Assembly: GCA_910575725.1 (NCBI GenBank)
Contig: CAJTFE010000010.1
Coordinates: 62,001-126,000 of the forward strand
Reading direction: 5' to 3'
Source of the DNA: Clostridia bacterium
Lineage (GTDB): Bacteria > Bacillota > Clostridia > Lachnospirales > Lachnospiraceae
DNA length: 64,000 bases
The notes beneath the pieces are model-generated. The model searched no databases and was not told the origin of the DNA. It saw nothing but the letters and a program-made list of their open reading frames with translations. This document shows, in pieces, positions 16,651 to 25,604 of the stretch; position 1 is the stretch's first letter, and each line of letters begins with the position of its first letter. The position numbers and the translations under genes are program-made.

Positions 16651-18837
16651 TCAATACATTTTTTTGTCAAACAGCCGCTGCATCCCGGCAGTGATTCCGC
16701 CCAAAAGAAGCAGAATTCCGGCACAGAGCATCAGATATACCTTGATGTTAAAATACGTCGTAACTTCATACTCATAAACGGAAAAGGCCAGATCGCCGTT
16801 TGGCTGTTCCTCGCCGCCGATGGTGAGGGCGCCGCCGGGGTACATATCGCAGTTGCCTGTATTGTAGGCGAGAAATTCCAGGCTGTCCTCATTTTTGACA
16901 TAGCCGGGGGCGATCTCCAGAGTATAGCGCGTAGAGCCCTCCGGGACTATGGTGTCCAGGACAAAGGCATAGGGCGTATTTTTCACCACCATGCCAGAGA
17001 GAAATTTTTCATCGTAAAAGACGTTTCCGTATTCATCGGTGAGCTTTACCATAAAAGCAGACTGGTTGTAGGGGCCCACAGTGTTGATGGCCTGGATGGC
17101 GATTCGGTTAAAGGGCTTGTCTACGGTAAAGGTCTGTGTATAGATCTGGCTGGCATCGGATACAAAGCCGGCTGCTTCGCCTGCATACTGGTATTGATTG
17201 ACACAGTAATGCTGCTCTTCAATGGGCGTTTCCACCAGCTCTTTTTTGCCAAAAAACAGAAGCACAAGCATCACGGCAAAGGCGCCGGCACAGCCGATCC
17301 AGCCTTTTTGCAGGAAAATGGAAGCTTTTTCTTCCTCCGCCAGACTGGCAATGCCGTCAGACAACAGGATCAGCCCCAGGAAGGTAAAGCAGATGCTGTA
17401 GAGGGGATTGGCTTCCCAGACGATGTGAAACGCGATTCCCCCCAGAAGAGTCAGCTGAATGAGAAACAGAGGGGAATATTCTCTGCGCTTCATGGCCAAA
17501 AGTGCCAAAAAGCCGATCGCCAGCATTTGAAGAACCCGGAATATCTGAGCATAAATTACCATAAAGCCGCATTTAGAGCCCAGGAGGTATTCATAAAGCC
17601 TGCTGTAGGTGCAATAACTGTTTTCCGCCCGAAAGTTGTCCGTGCCGTCCGCCCAGGTGTTGAGAAGCTTCCGCCCGGCCAGAACCACAAGCCCGGACGG
17701 GCCGGCATCCCGGATGCGTTCCAGCAGAACCTTTTTGTCTGCCTCGATTTTTTCTTCCTTTGTCTTAAAACTGAATGTGTAGATCTCGTCCGACTGATCA
17801 AAGGAGCCGTCCCAGCGGGCGCTCATCATTACCCAGTGAATCATGGGAAATCCGGTGTTTTTGTAATCAAAGGGCACATAGCGTTCTGTCATAGTATGCC
17901 AGAAGGTGAGTGAAAGGAGAGCCGTAAGTAGAAAAACAGCCATGGAAGAGGCGTATTTTTTTAAGACAGCCGTAAGAACAGAGCGCAGACGGGCCAGGCG
18001 GTTCCCTTTTTCCGCAGCCAGCCCGAAAAGCTTCATGAGAATCAGGATGCCGACGGCAATCCCTGCAATCATTGTGGTGGCCCGGAGCTTATAGCCCAGA
18101 ATCAGAAGGAGTCCTGCAAGAGCGCCCAGCAGGCTGCGCTTCCAAACCGAGGCTGCCTTGGGAATGCGCAGGTACAGATACAGAATCCCCATAAGGCAGG
18201 GAATGGAACAGGTGGTGGTGTAAAAAAATCCGGCCCATACATAGGAGAGAGGACAAAGTGCACAGACAACCAGATAGAAAACGGCTTTTAGGCGTCCCCG
18301 GAGCTCCTTTACAAGCAGATAGCCCAGCCAGATGGAGCCGGTGATGCAGGCGATATTCACAAGCTGGACAGCCGGCATAAAAAGAGACTGGGGCACGCTG
18401 CATTTTGATAATACCGACAAAAACCAGTAGGTCAGAAGGACGATGGGATAATTGTTGGTATACCGGGCAAAATAGCCGGTCTCGTAGGTTTCGGAAACGG
18501 CGTGGGTCTTTAACATCTCTACAGCCATGTCAAAGGTTTTTAAGGAATCGTACCGAAGCATAGGCTGAACGAGAAAAAGCAGTATGAGCTGGCCGGCAGT
18601 CAAAATCAGCATACAGATCAGGGCAGTCCTCTTTAAACCCTCTGCGCCTAGCCGCTGGAGCAGGCGGAAGATGATAAAGAGGGCTGCGCATAGGAAAAGG
18701 ACTCCTGCCAGAATAATCAGTATCTGAACAGAGGGAGTATTCATATCTCTAAGCCAGGAGGCGTCCCACCGGACAAATCCGCAGACGCCGATAAAAAGGC
18801 AGAAAACAGCCAGAAGCAGAAGAGTTAACGTATACAT
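16651..18837 (-). CDS. GT39-like membrane glycosyltransferase
   Basis: A 728-residue multi-spanning protein with about twelve hydrophobic segments and a roughly 150-residue extracytoplasmic domain before a last C-terminal helix. The layout and segments such as NNYPIVLLTYWFLSVLS match GT39/GT-C-type mannosyltransferase-like proteins common in Lachnospiraceae surface-glycan loci. The start at 18837 follows GGAGGT. The longer frame from 18876 has no ribosome binding site. It is transcribed toward the glycan cluster and away from glmM. The substrate is unknown. Confidence 0.72.
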   Translation of the reverse strand: MYTLTLLLLAVFCLFIGVCGFVRWDASWLRDMNTPSVQILIILAGVLFLCAALFIIFRLLQRLGAEGLKRTALICMLILTAGQLILLFLVQPMLRYDSLKTFDMAVEMLKTHAVSETYETGYFARYTNNYPIVLLTYWFLSVLSKCSVPQSLFMPAVQLVNIACITGSIWLGYLLVKELRGRLKAVFYLVVCALCPLSYVWAGFFYTTTCSIPCLMGILYLYLRIPKAASVWKRSLLGALAGLLLILGYKLRATTMIAGIAVGILILMKLFGLAAEKGNRLARLRSVLTAVLKKYASSMAVFLLTALLSLTFWHTMTERYVPFDYKNTGFPMIHWVMMSARWDGSFDQSDEIYTFSFKTKEEKIEADKKVLLERIRDAGPSGLVVLAGRKLLNTWADGTDNFRAENSYCTYSRLYEYLLGSKCGFMVIYAQIFRVLQMLAIGFLALLAMKRREYSPLFLIQLTLLGGIAFHIVWEANPLYSICFTFLGLILLSDGIASLAEEEKASIFLQKGWIGCAGAFAVMLVLLFFGKKELVETPIEEQHYCVNQYQYAGEAAGFVSDASQIYTQTFTVDKPFNRIAIQAINTVGPYNQSAFMVKLTDEYGNVFYDEKFLSGMVVKNTPYAFVLDTIVPEGSTRYTLEIAPGYVKNEDSLEFLAYNTGNCDMYPGGALTIGGEEQPNGDLAFSVYEYEVTTYFNIKVYLMLCAGILLLLGGITAGMQRLFDKKMY

Positions 18838-18923
18838 AGGACCTCCAGAAAAATTGTTGTTTATAGGATAGCGCAAAAATCGGGAAGGGTCAAGCAGGAG
18901 CGGAAGAACCCGAAAATTTTATC

Positions 18924-18951
18924 TTGTGAAATTTGAATTATTTGGTATAAT
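18924..18951 (+). promoter_or_regulatory. Promoter for glmM
   Basis: TTGTGA (18924-18929), 16-base spacer, TATAAT (18946-18951) with a TGG extended -10 directly before it. It lies 37 bases before the glmM start. Confidence 0.75.
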
Positions 18952-18988
18952 GATTGAGATAGGCAAATGCATAAAAAAGGAGTAGATT

Positions 18989-20323
18989 ATGGGAAAGTAT
19001 TTTGGTACGGACGGCTTCCGAGGGGAAGCAAACGTAAAACTGACCGTAGAGCACGCCTTTAAGGTGGGAAGATATCTGGGCTGGTACTACGGGAGAGATC
19101 ACAAGGCACAGATTGTTATCGGCAAGGATACAAGAAGAAGCAGTTATATGTTTGAGTATGCACTGGCAGCCGGAATCACGGCCTCCGGCGCAGATGCGTA
19201 TCTTCTTCATGTGACTACAACCCCAAGCGTCTCCTACGTGGTACGGACGGAAGGATTCGACTGCGGTATTATGATTTCCGCAAGCCATAATCCCTTTTAT
19301 GACAACGGAATCAAGGTAATCAACGGCCTGGGACACAAGCTGGAGGCTGAGGTTGAGGAAAAGATAGAACGTTACATTGACGGAGAGGCAGAAGAACGCC
19401 CTCTGGCGACAGGAGAGGATATCGGAAGAACCATTGATTTTGCGGCGGGAAGAAACCGCTATCTTGGCTATCTAATCTCCCTGCCTACACGTTCCTTTAA
19501 GAATATGCGCGTAGGTCTGGACTGCTCCAACGGAAGCGCGTCTGCCATCGCCAAGAGTGTGTTTGACGCCCTGGGAGCGAAGACTTATGTGATTAACAAT
19601 GATCCCGACGGCACGAATATCAATACGGACTGCGGCTCCACCCACATTGAGACTCTGCAGCAGTTTGTAAAGGAAAAGCATCTGGACGTAGGCTTTGCCT
19701 ATGACGGAGACGCAGACCGCTGCCTGGCAGTGGATGAGAACGGCAATGTGGTAGACGGCGACCGGATTCTCTATATCTGCGGAAAGTATATGATGGAGCA
19801 GCATGCGCTGAGAGACAGCACAATCGTAACTACCGTGATGTCAAACCTGGGACTTTACAAAGCCTGTGACAAAATCGGCATGAAGTACGAAAAGACGGCT
19901 GTAGGCGATAAGTATGTTTACGAGAATATGACTGCCAACGGCTTCCAGCTGGGCGGCGAGCAGTCAGGCCATATTATTTTCAGCAAACACGCCACCACAG
20001 GGGACGGGATTCTCACTTCCCTTAAGATAATGGAAGTGATTCTGGAGAAAAAGACGACCCTTGCAACGCTTGCTTCCGAAGTAAAGATTTATCCGCAGCT
20101 TCTGCAGAATCTGAAAGTGTCGGATATGGATGCCACCCTGAACCATCCGGATGTGGTGAAGGCTATTGCCGAGGTGGAGGAGAAGCTGGGCAGCGAAGGA
20201 AGAGTTCTGGTGAGAAAGAGCGGAACAGAGCCGCTGCTTCGGGTCATGGTGGAAGCCTTGACAGATGAGCTCTGCGAGGAGCATGTGCTTCACATCATCA
20301 ATGCTATGAAAAGCACCCTTTAA
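18989..20323 (+). CDS. glmM: Phosphoglucosamine mutase
   Basis: GlmM converts glucosamine-6-phosphate to glucosamine-1-phosphate for UDP-GlcNAc and peptidoglycan synthesis. The 444-residue length is normal. The N-terminal MGKYFGTDGFRGEAN and the phosphoserine loop ISASHNPFYDNGIK are characteristic, as are the metal-binding YDGDADRCL loop and the C-terminal phosphate-binding RKSGTEPLLRVMVE. It has its own promoter. It is followed by a structured repeat and a sugar nucleotidyltransferase gene. Confidence 0.95.
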   Translation: MGKYFGTDGFRGEANVKLTVEHAFKVGRYLGWYYGRDHKAQIVIGKDTRRSSYMFEYALAAGITASGADAYLLHVTTTPSVSYVVRTEGFDCGIMISASHNPFYDNGIKVINGLGHKLEAEVEEKIERYIDGEAEERPLATGEDIGRTIDFAAGRNRYLGYLISLPTRSFKNMRVGLDCSNGSASAIAKSVFDALGAKTYVINNDPDGTNINTDCGSTHIETLQQFVKEKHLDVGFAYDGDADRCLAVDENGNVVDGDRILYICGKYMMEQHALRDSTIVTTVMSNLGLYKACDKIGMKYEKTAVGDKYVYENMTANGFQLGGEQSGHIIFSKHATTGDGILTSLKIMEVILEKKTTLATLASEVKIYPQLLQNLKVSDMDATLNHPDVVKAIAEVEEKLGSEGRVLVRKSGTEPLLRVMVEALTDELCEEHVLHIINAMKSTL

Positions 20324-20338
20324 GGGACTGTGATAAAA

Positions 20339-20463
20339 GATATTACGGAACTAAAAACAGTAATATCTCTCAAAATGCACAAATCGATTTACAGGCACAT
20401 GGTACTGTGACTGGAAATTGATTTCATAAAGGTGTATTTTGGGAAATATTACGGAACTGGAAT
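20339..20463. repeat. GGAACT repeat, copy at 20.3 kb
   Basis: The first hairpin is GATATTAC (20339-20346), 13-base loop GGAACTAAAAACA, GTAATATC (20360-20367). The second has AAATCGATTTACAG (20381-20394) against CTGGAAATTGATTT (20411-20424), closed by TGCAC (20376) and GTGTA. The third module is AATATTAC followed by GGAACTGGAAT (20453-20463), directly before the AAGGAGG ribosome binding site of the next gene. The plan matches the tandem copy before prfA, but the stem sequences differ and remain paired. Confidence 0.85.
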
Positions 20464-20478
20464 AAGGAGGTATGGGTT

Positions 20479-21399
20479 ATGAAAAAAACAGCACTGGTAG
20501 TCATGGCAGCCGGAATCGGCAGCCGCTTCGGCGGAGGAATTAAGCAGTTAGAGCCGGTAGGCCCCAGCGGAGAGATCATTATGGATTATTCCATCCATGA
20601 TGCCCTGGAGGCAGGCTTTAACAAGGTGGTATTCATCATCCGCAAAGATCTGGAGAAGGATTTCAAGGAGATCATCGGCAACCGGATTGAAAAGCTTGTG
20701 GAGGTAGAGTATGCCTTCCAGGAGCTTGATAACCTGCCGGGAGGTTTTCAGAATCCCGAAGGCCGCACCAAGCCCTGGGGAACCGGCCAGGCAGTTTTAA
20801 GCTGCAAGGGTCTGCTGAAGGAGCCCTTTGCAGTAATCAATGCAGACGATTACTATGGAAAGGAAGCCTTTGTAAAGGTTCACGATTACCTGGTAGAGGA
20901 GCATCCGGACAACGGAATGCTTGATTTCTGCATGGCAGGATTTATCCTGGGCAACACCTTAAGCGACAACGGGGCTGTCACAAGAGGAATCTGCAAGGTG
21001 GAGAACGGATATCTGACAGACGTGGTGGAAACCTCCGGCATTGAGAAGCTGCCGGACGGCGGGGCAGCCGTACCGGGAGAGGACGGCAAGCTGGTGCCTG
21101 TTGATGCCAAAAGCTATGTTTCTATGAATATGTGGGGACTGACTCCGGAGCTTCTGGACGAGATCGAGCGCGGTTTTATCGAGTTCCTGGGCAATGTAAA
21201 GCCAGGGGATCTGAAGGCTGAGTACCTCCTTCCGGGAATCATCGACGGCCTGTTAAAGCAGGAGAAGGCTGCCGTAAAGGTTCTTGAGACAAAGGATAAA
21301 TGGTTCGGCGTTACCTATAAGGAGGATAAGCAGTCTGTAGTGGATTCCTTTAAAAAGCTGATCGCAGACGGCGTATATAAGGAGAAGCTGTTTGCATAA
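20479..21399 (+). CDS. Sugar nucleotidyltransferase
   Basis: A 306-residue protein of the nucleotidyltransferase fold, transferring NMP to a sugar phosphate. The N-terminal nucleotide-binding motif reads MAAGIGSRFGGG, with NADDYYG as the metal-binding Asp motif and KPWGTGQAV in the substrate region. It is not a standard GalU or RmlA by sequence and belongs to a clostridial NDP-sugar pyrophosphorylase-like group, so no symbol is assigned. The location after glmM and near the glycan cluster fits a role in making nucleotide sugars. The GGAACT repeat and AAGGAGG precede the ATG. Confidence 0.8.
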   Translation: MKKTALVVMAAGIGSRFGGGIKQLEPVGPSGEIIMDYSIHDALEAGFNKVVFIIRKDLEKDFKEIIGNRIEKLVEVEYAFQELDNLPGGFQNPEGRTKPWGTGQAVLSCKGLLKEPFAVINADDYYGKEAFVKVHDYLVEEHPDNGMLDFCMAGFILGNTLSDNGAVTRGICKVENGYLTDVVETSGIEKLPDGGAAVPGEDGKLVPVDAKSYVSMNMWGLTPELLDEIERGFIEFLGNVKPGDLKAEYLLPGIIDGLLKQEKAAVKVLETKDKWFGVTYKEDKQSVVDSFKKLIADGVYKEKLFA

Positions 21400-21437
21400 A
21401 TCATAATTGAGAGAAAATACAAAGGAGAGGCAGCGGA

Positions 21438-21530
21438 ATGTACGAAATGATACAGATAGCAGTGGAGATCGCCTTTTTTGCATGCGTTGTGATCGCCATT
21501 GTCACCACTCTTAAGAAAAAGAAAAAATAA
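21438..21530 (+). CDS. Small single-span membrane protein (30 aa)
   Basis: A 30-residue frame with a good ribosome binding site (AAAGGAG, 21421-21427), starting at the ATG at 21438. It has a short polar start, a hydrophobic run of about 18 residues (IAVEIAFFACVVIAIVTT) and a Lys-rich tail LKKKKK, so it should be a single-span membrane peptide with the tail in the cytoplasm. It is followed at once by an intrinsic terminator, which supports a real transcription unit. No family is recognised. Confidence 0.6.
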   Translation: MYEMIQIAVEIAFFACVVIAIVTTLKKKKK

Positions 21531-21542
21531 CGTATAGAAAAG

Positions 21543-21573
21543 GGATGCCGAAAAATAAGCCGGCATCCTTTTT
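21543..21573 (+). terminator. Intrinsic terminator
   Basis: GGATGCCG (21543-21550) and CGGCATCC (21561-21568) form a perfect 8-bp stem followed by TTTTT. It ends the nucleotidyltransferase / small-peptide unit before the ABC transporter gene. Confidence 0.85.
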
Positions 21574-21667
21574 CTTCTGGCAAAACCGAAGTATATGTGT
21601 TACACTATTATGGTTGTCAATGAAAAAAATACAAGAAACCGGGCAAAATAAAATGGAAGCAAAAGCA

Positions 21668-23431
21668 ATGAAAACAAGTACACTTTTAAAAAGATTCATC
21701 CCTTACTACAAAAAATACACCAGGATCATGGTTATGGATCTTTTCTGCGCCGCCCTCACCACGGTCTGCGAGATGGTTCTGCCCTTGATTCTGCGCTATA
21801 TCACAGATGTGGGAATGCGTGATCTGTCTGCCCTCACAGTGCGCTCCATTGCAACTATCGGTATGATATATTTTGCGCTGCGCATTGTGGACGGAATGGC
21901 AAGCTACTATATGGCCTACACAGGCCACGTAATGGGCGCGGCCATTGAGACGGATATGAGGGAGGATGCCTTTGCTCATCTCCAGAAGCTTTCCGACAAT
22001 TATTTCAACAATACCAAGGTGGGTCAGATCATGTCACGGATTACCAGCGATTTGTTTGATGTGACCGAGTTTGCCCATCACTGCCCGGAGGAGTTCTTTA
22101 TCGCCTTTTTAAAGGCTGTAGTTTCCTTTGTGATATTGGCGAGGGTGAACCTTCTGCTGACCGGGATTATTTTTGCGTTGATCCCGGTGATGGCTGTATC
22201 CTGTACTTATTTTAACCTTCAAGTGCGCAAGGCCTTCAAGCGTCAGCGGAACCATATCGGGGAGCTGAATGCAAGGATTGAGGACAGCCTTCTGGGAAAT
22301 AAGGTGGTACGGGCTTTTGCCAATGAGGATGTGGAGCTTGAAAAGTTCAACCGGGACAATCACGAGTTTCTGAAAATCAAGCGTCAGACCTATAAGTATA
22401 TGGCGGCCTTTCAGAATACCATCCGCATCTTTGACGGCCTGATGTACGTGGTGGTGATTGTGGCCGGCGGTATCTTTATGATCCGGGGGCTCATTGCGCC
22501 GGCGGATCTGGTGGCCTACACCTTGTATGTCACTACTCTTCTGGCAACCATCCGGCGGATCATTGAATTTGCAGAGCAGTTCCAGAGAGGCATGACAGGC
22601 ATTGAGCGGTTCACAGAGCTGATGGATGCCAGTGTAGATATCTTTGACGAGGAAGGGGCTGTTCCCCTGACCCAGGTGGAGGGCGAAATCACTTTCCGCC
22701 ATGTGTCCTTTGAGTACCCGGATGCTCAGACCCCGGTTCTGTCTGACATTGATCTGACCATCCGCCCGGGAGAGAAGGTGGCTCTGGTGGGGCCCTCGGG
22801 AGGCGGAAAAACCACTCTGTGCAATCTGATTCCCCGCTTTTACGATCCGACGGAGGGAGAGGTTCTTCTGGACGGGCAGAATATCAAAACGGTGACCTTG
22901 GAAAGCCTCCGCAGCAGTGTAGGTGTGGTTCAGCAGGATGTGTACCTTTTTTCCGGAAGCGTCTATGAGAATATTGCCTACGGGCGGCCCGGAGCAGGCC
23001 GGGAGGAAGTGATGGAGGCGGCAAAGCTTGCCGGAGCCCATGATTTTATTATGGAGCTGAAGGAGGGCTATGACACCTATGTGGGAGAACGGGGAGTGAA
23101 GCTCTCAGGCGGACAGAAGCAGAGAATCAGCATTGCCCGGGTGTTCTTAAAGGCTCCCAGAGTGCTTCTTCTGGACGAAGCCACGGCTGCGCTGGACAAC
23201 GAAAGCGAGCATCTTGTGTCCGAATCCCTGGACAAGCTGGCGGCAGGCAGAACCACCCTTACCATTGCTCACCGACTGACTACCATTCACGGTGCAGACC
23301 GGATTCTCGTCCTGTCAGGCAACCGGATCGTGGAGGAAGGAAATCACGAAACGCTGATGAAAAAGAAAGGGATTTACTATCAGCTTTACGAATCGGCCAA
23401 TATTACGGAACTGGAATCAGTAATATCCTGA
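21668..23431 (+). CDS. ABC exporter, fused permease-ATPase
   Basis: A half-size ABC exporter of 587 residues with six membrane segments then an ATPase domain (MsbA/LmrA type). Visible motifs are Walker A GPSGGGKTT, the Q-loop VVQQDVYLFSG, signature LSGGQKQR, Walker B VLLLDEATAALD and the H-loop TIAHRL. It probably works as a homodimer or with a partner encoded elsewhere. The substrate is unknown. The start at 21668 fits the conserved N-terminus; ATGs at 21653 and 21620 are alternatives. The last residues NITELESVIS are encoded by the first arm, loop and second arm of a GGAACT repeat that runs through the stop codon. Confidence 0.9.
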   Translation: MKTSTLLKRFIPYYKKYTRIMVMDLFCAALTTVCEMVLPLILRYITDVGMRDLSALTVRSIATIGMIYFALRIVDGMASYYMAYTGHVMGAAIETDMREDAFAHLQKLSDNYFNNTKVGQIMSRITSDLFDVTEFAHHCPEEFFIAFLKAVVSFVILARVNLLLTGIIFALIPVMAVSCTYFNLQVRKAFKRQRNHIGELNARIEDSLLGNKVVRAFANEDVELEKFNRDNHEFLKIKRQTYKYMAAFQNTIRIFDGLMYVVVIVAGGIFMIRGLIAPADLVAYTLYVTTLLATIRRIIEFAEQFQRGMTGIERFTELMDASVDIFDEEGAVPLTQVEGEITFRHVSFEYPDAQTPVLSDIDLTIRPGEKVALVGPSGGGKTTLCNLIPRFYDPTEGEVLLDGQNIKTVTLESLRSSVGVVQQDVYLFSGSVYENIAYGRPGAGREEVMEAAKLAGAHDFIMELKEGYDTYVGERGVKLSGGQKQRISIARVFLKAPRVLLLDEATAALDNESEHLVSESLDKLAAGRTTLTIAHRLTTIHGADRILVLSGNRIVEEGNHETLMKKKGIYYQLYESANITELESVIS

Positions 23432-23475
23432 GATTTAGATAAGGGTTAGATGGAAGGATATTACGGAACTAAAAT
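23399..23475. repeat. GGAACT repeat, copy at 23.4 kb (short form)
   Basis: The first hairpin ATATTAC / GTAATAT with loop GGAACTGGAATCA (23407-23419) lies within the end of the ABC exporter gene. The long second hairpin is missing, replaced by about 27 bases. The third module GGATATTAC (23456-23464) can pair perfectly with GTAATATCC (23420-23428), followed by GGAACTAAAAT and the TAGGAGA ribosome binding site of the DUF2156 gene. It is a shortened member of the family. Confidence 0.8.
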
Positions 23476-23488
23476 TAGGAGAATATTT

Positions 23489-24385
23489 ATGGAAATCAAT
23501 TTGAAGCGTCCGGAGTTAGAGGATCGGGCGCAGATCAACCACTATTTAAGCTATGCGGATACAAGAAGCTGCGAGATGACCTTTGCCAACACGTTTATGT
23601 GGTCGCGCCATTACCATGTAGGATTTACTGTTTTAGAGGACATGCTGGTATTCGGCAATACAACAGGTTCTGTGTCCTTTACGATTCCTGTAGGGCCGGG
23701 AGATATAAAACAGGTTTTGGATCTTTTGATGGCCTATTGTGAAGAAAGACAAGTTCCCTTTCAGCTGCATAATGTGACAAAGGACAACTTTGACCGCCTG
23801 GAAGCCCTTTATCCAGGGGAATTTACTATCAGCTATGAGCGTGATTATGCAGATTACGTGTACGAGACAGAGAAGCTGATCAATCTGTCAGGAAAGAAAT
23901 ATCACAGCAAAAAGAATCATATTAATAAATTCAAGACCCTCTATCCGGATTGGAGCTATGAACCTATTACAAAGGACAATCTGGAGGAATGCTTTCAGAT
24001 GGGCCTGCGGTGGAGAGAGCTCAACGGCTGCGAGGAGGATGAGGAAAAGCATGCGGAGATCTGCGTTACCCTGAACTATCTCCGCCTTTTTGAGGAGCTG
24101 GAAATGCGCGGCGGCGCTTTGCGCGTGGACGGAAAGATCGTTGCTTTCACCATCGGGGAACCGGTGGGAAAGGATACGCTGGTGGTTCACATTGAAAAGG
24201 CATTTGCGGATATCCAGGGAGCGTACACCATGATCAACCAGCAGTTTGTGGAGCACGAGGGGGCAGGCTTTGCTTATGTCAACCGGGAAGAAGATATGGG
24301 CGAGGAAGGGCTGCGTAAGGCAAAGCTTTCCTATAAACCTGTATTTCTTGTGGAAAAAGGGGTTGTAAGAAAGCGAAGTCTCTAG
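23489..24385 (+). CDS. DUF2156 domain protein
   Basis: A 298-residue soluble protein with the DUF2156 domain, which has a GNAT-like acyltransferase fold and is related to the catalytic part of lysyl-phosphatidylglycerol synthases. Family-like text includes LINLSGKKYHSKKNHINKF and the C-terminal YVNREEDMGEEGLRKAK. No membrane domain is present, so it is not a complete MprF; the acceptor is unknown. The ATG at 23489 is preceded by TAGGAGA, directly after the GGAACT repeat. The longer frame from 23450 begins inside the repeat and is rejected. Confidence 0.85.
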   Translation: MEINLKRPELEDRAQINHYLSYADTRSCEMTFANTFMWSRHYHVGFTVLEDMLVFGNTTGSVSFTIPVGPGDIKQVLDLLMAYCEERQVPFQLHNVTKDNFDRLEALYPGEFTISYERDYADYVYETEKLINLSGKKYHSKKNHINKFKTLYPDWSYEPITKDNLEECFQMGLRWRELNGCEEDEEKHAEICVTLNYLRLFEELEMRGGALRVDGKIVAFTIGEPVGKDTLVVHIEKAFADIQGAYTMINQQFVEHEGAGFAYVNREEDMGEEGLRKAKLSYKPVFLVEKGVVRKRSL

Positions 24386-24487
24386 TAATATAGTAGGAAA
24401 TCCCAATTGTGAAACAGAGATACTGGGATGCATAGCTGCAAAAGAGGAGATTTGCAAGGGCACTGCATTACCAAAATGGAGACGATT

Positions 24488-25543
24488 ATGAAAAAATGGC
24501 AGGAAAACATAAGAAGGGTTGTTCCCTACACACCGGGAGAGCAGCCCAATATACCAGGAATGATCAAGCTGAATACCAATGAGAATCCTTATCCCCCTGC
24601 TCCGGGCGTTCGGCGCGTCCTTGGGGAAATGAAGGAGGAAAACTTCCGGCTCTATCCGGACCCGGCCTGTTCCATGCTTGTGGAGGCGCTCTCAGAGCGG
24701 TATCAAAGGCCGAGGGAACAGTTTTTCGTGGGCGTAGGATCGGACGATGTACTGGCTATGGCGTTTTTGACCTTCTTCAATTCCGAAAAGCCTGTGCTGT
24801 TTCCGGATATCACCTACTCCTTTTACCCTGTGTGGGCAGAGCTTTTTGGAATTCCCTATGAGCGTCCGGCTCTGGACGAGGAATTCCGGATTGTAAAGGA
24901 GGACTACGAAAGAGAGAACGGAGGCATTGTTTTCCCCAATCCCAATGCACCGACAGGGCTTTATATGGAGCTTGCCCAGGTGGAAGAAATTGTCCGCGGC
25001 AATCCGGATGTGATTGTAATAGTGGACGAGGCATACGTGGACTTTGCAGGCCCCTCTGCCATGGAGCTTGTGGATCGGTATGACAACCTTCTGGTGGTTC
25101 AGACCTTTTCCAAATCCAGATCCATGGCCGGAATGCGCATCGGCTTTGCGGTGGGGAATCCGCACCTTATCAAGTACTTAAATGATGTCAAATATTCCTT
25201 TAACTCTTACACCATGAGCCAGGCGGCCCTGGAGCTGGGAGCGGCTGCAGTGAAGGACGAGGCGTATTTTCAGAAGAACATTGAGAGACTTACCAAGACC
25301 AGAGAACGGACGAAAAAGGAGCTCAAGGCTCTGGGCTTTCATTTCCCTGATTCTGCGGCGAACTTTATCTTTGCATCCCATGAGAGCTGTCCGGCAAAGG
25401 AGATTTTTGAAGCCCTTCGCCAGCGGCGGATCTACGTGCGGTATTTTGATGCGCCAAGGCTTCAGGATTATCTGCGGATTACCATAGGAACGGACGAAGA
25501 GATGGAAACGCTGCTTAGAGCTTTAAGGGAAATAACCAATTAG
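24488..25543 (+). CDS. hisC: HisC-like PLP aminotransferase
   Basis: A 351-residue class I/II aminotransferase of the histidinol-phosphate aminotransferase type. It carries the N-terminal KLNTNENPYPP, the VDEAYVDF motif with the PLP-contacting Asp, and the Schiff-base lysine in QTFSKSRSMAG. The HisC reaction converts imidazole-acetol phosphate to histidinol phosphate. No other his genes are nearby, so a related aminotransferase role is possible. GGAG (24478-24481) with 6-base spacing supports the ATG at 24488 over 24476 or 24428. Confidence 0.82.
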   Translation: MKKWQENIRRVVPYTPGEQPNIPGMIKLNTNENPYPPAPGVRRVLGEMKEENFRLYPDPACSMLVEALSERYQRPREQFFVGVGSDDVLAMAFLTFFNSEKPVLFPDITYSFYPVWAELFGIPYERPALDEEFRIVKEDYERENGGIVFPNPNAPTGLYMELAQVEEIVRGNPDVIVIVDEAYVDFAGPSAMELVDRYDNLLVVQTFSKSRSMAGMRIGFAVGNPHLIKYLNDVKYSFNSYTMSQAALELGAAAVKDEAYFQKNIERLTKTRERTKKELKALGFHFPDSAANFIFASHESCPAKEIFEALRQRRIYVRYFDAPRLQDYLRITIGTDEEMETLLRALREITN

Positions 25544-25604
25544 AATTACCATTCAATAGATGACCGGCAGTAGAAGGTACACCGGCGAGAAAGGATAAGA
25601 AACG

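Noticed and set aside
16645..17913. 422-residue plus-strand open frame
   Set aside because: It lies opposite the GT39-like membrane protein on the minus strand and has no recognisable domain.
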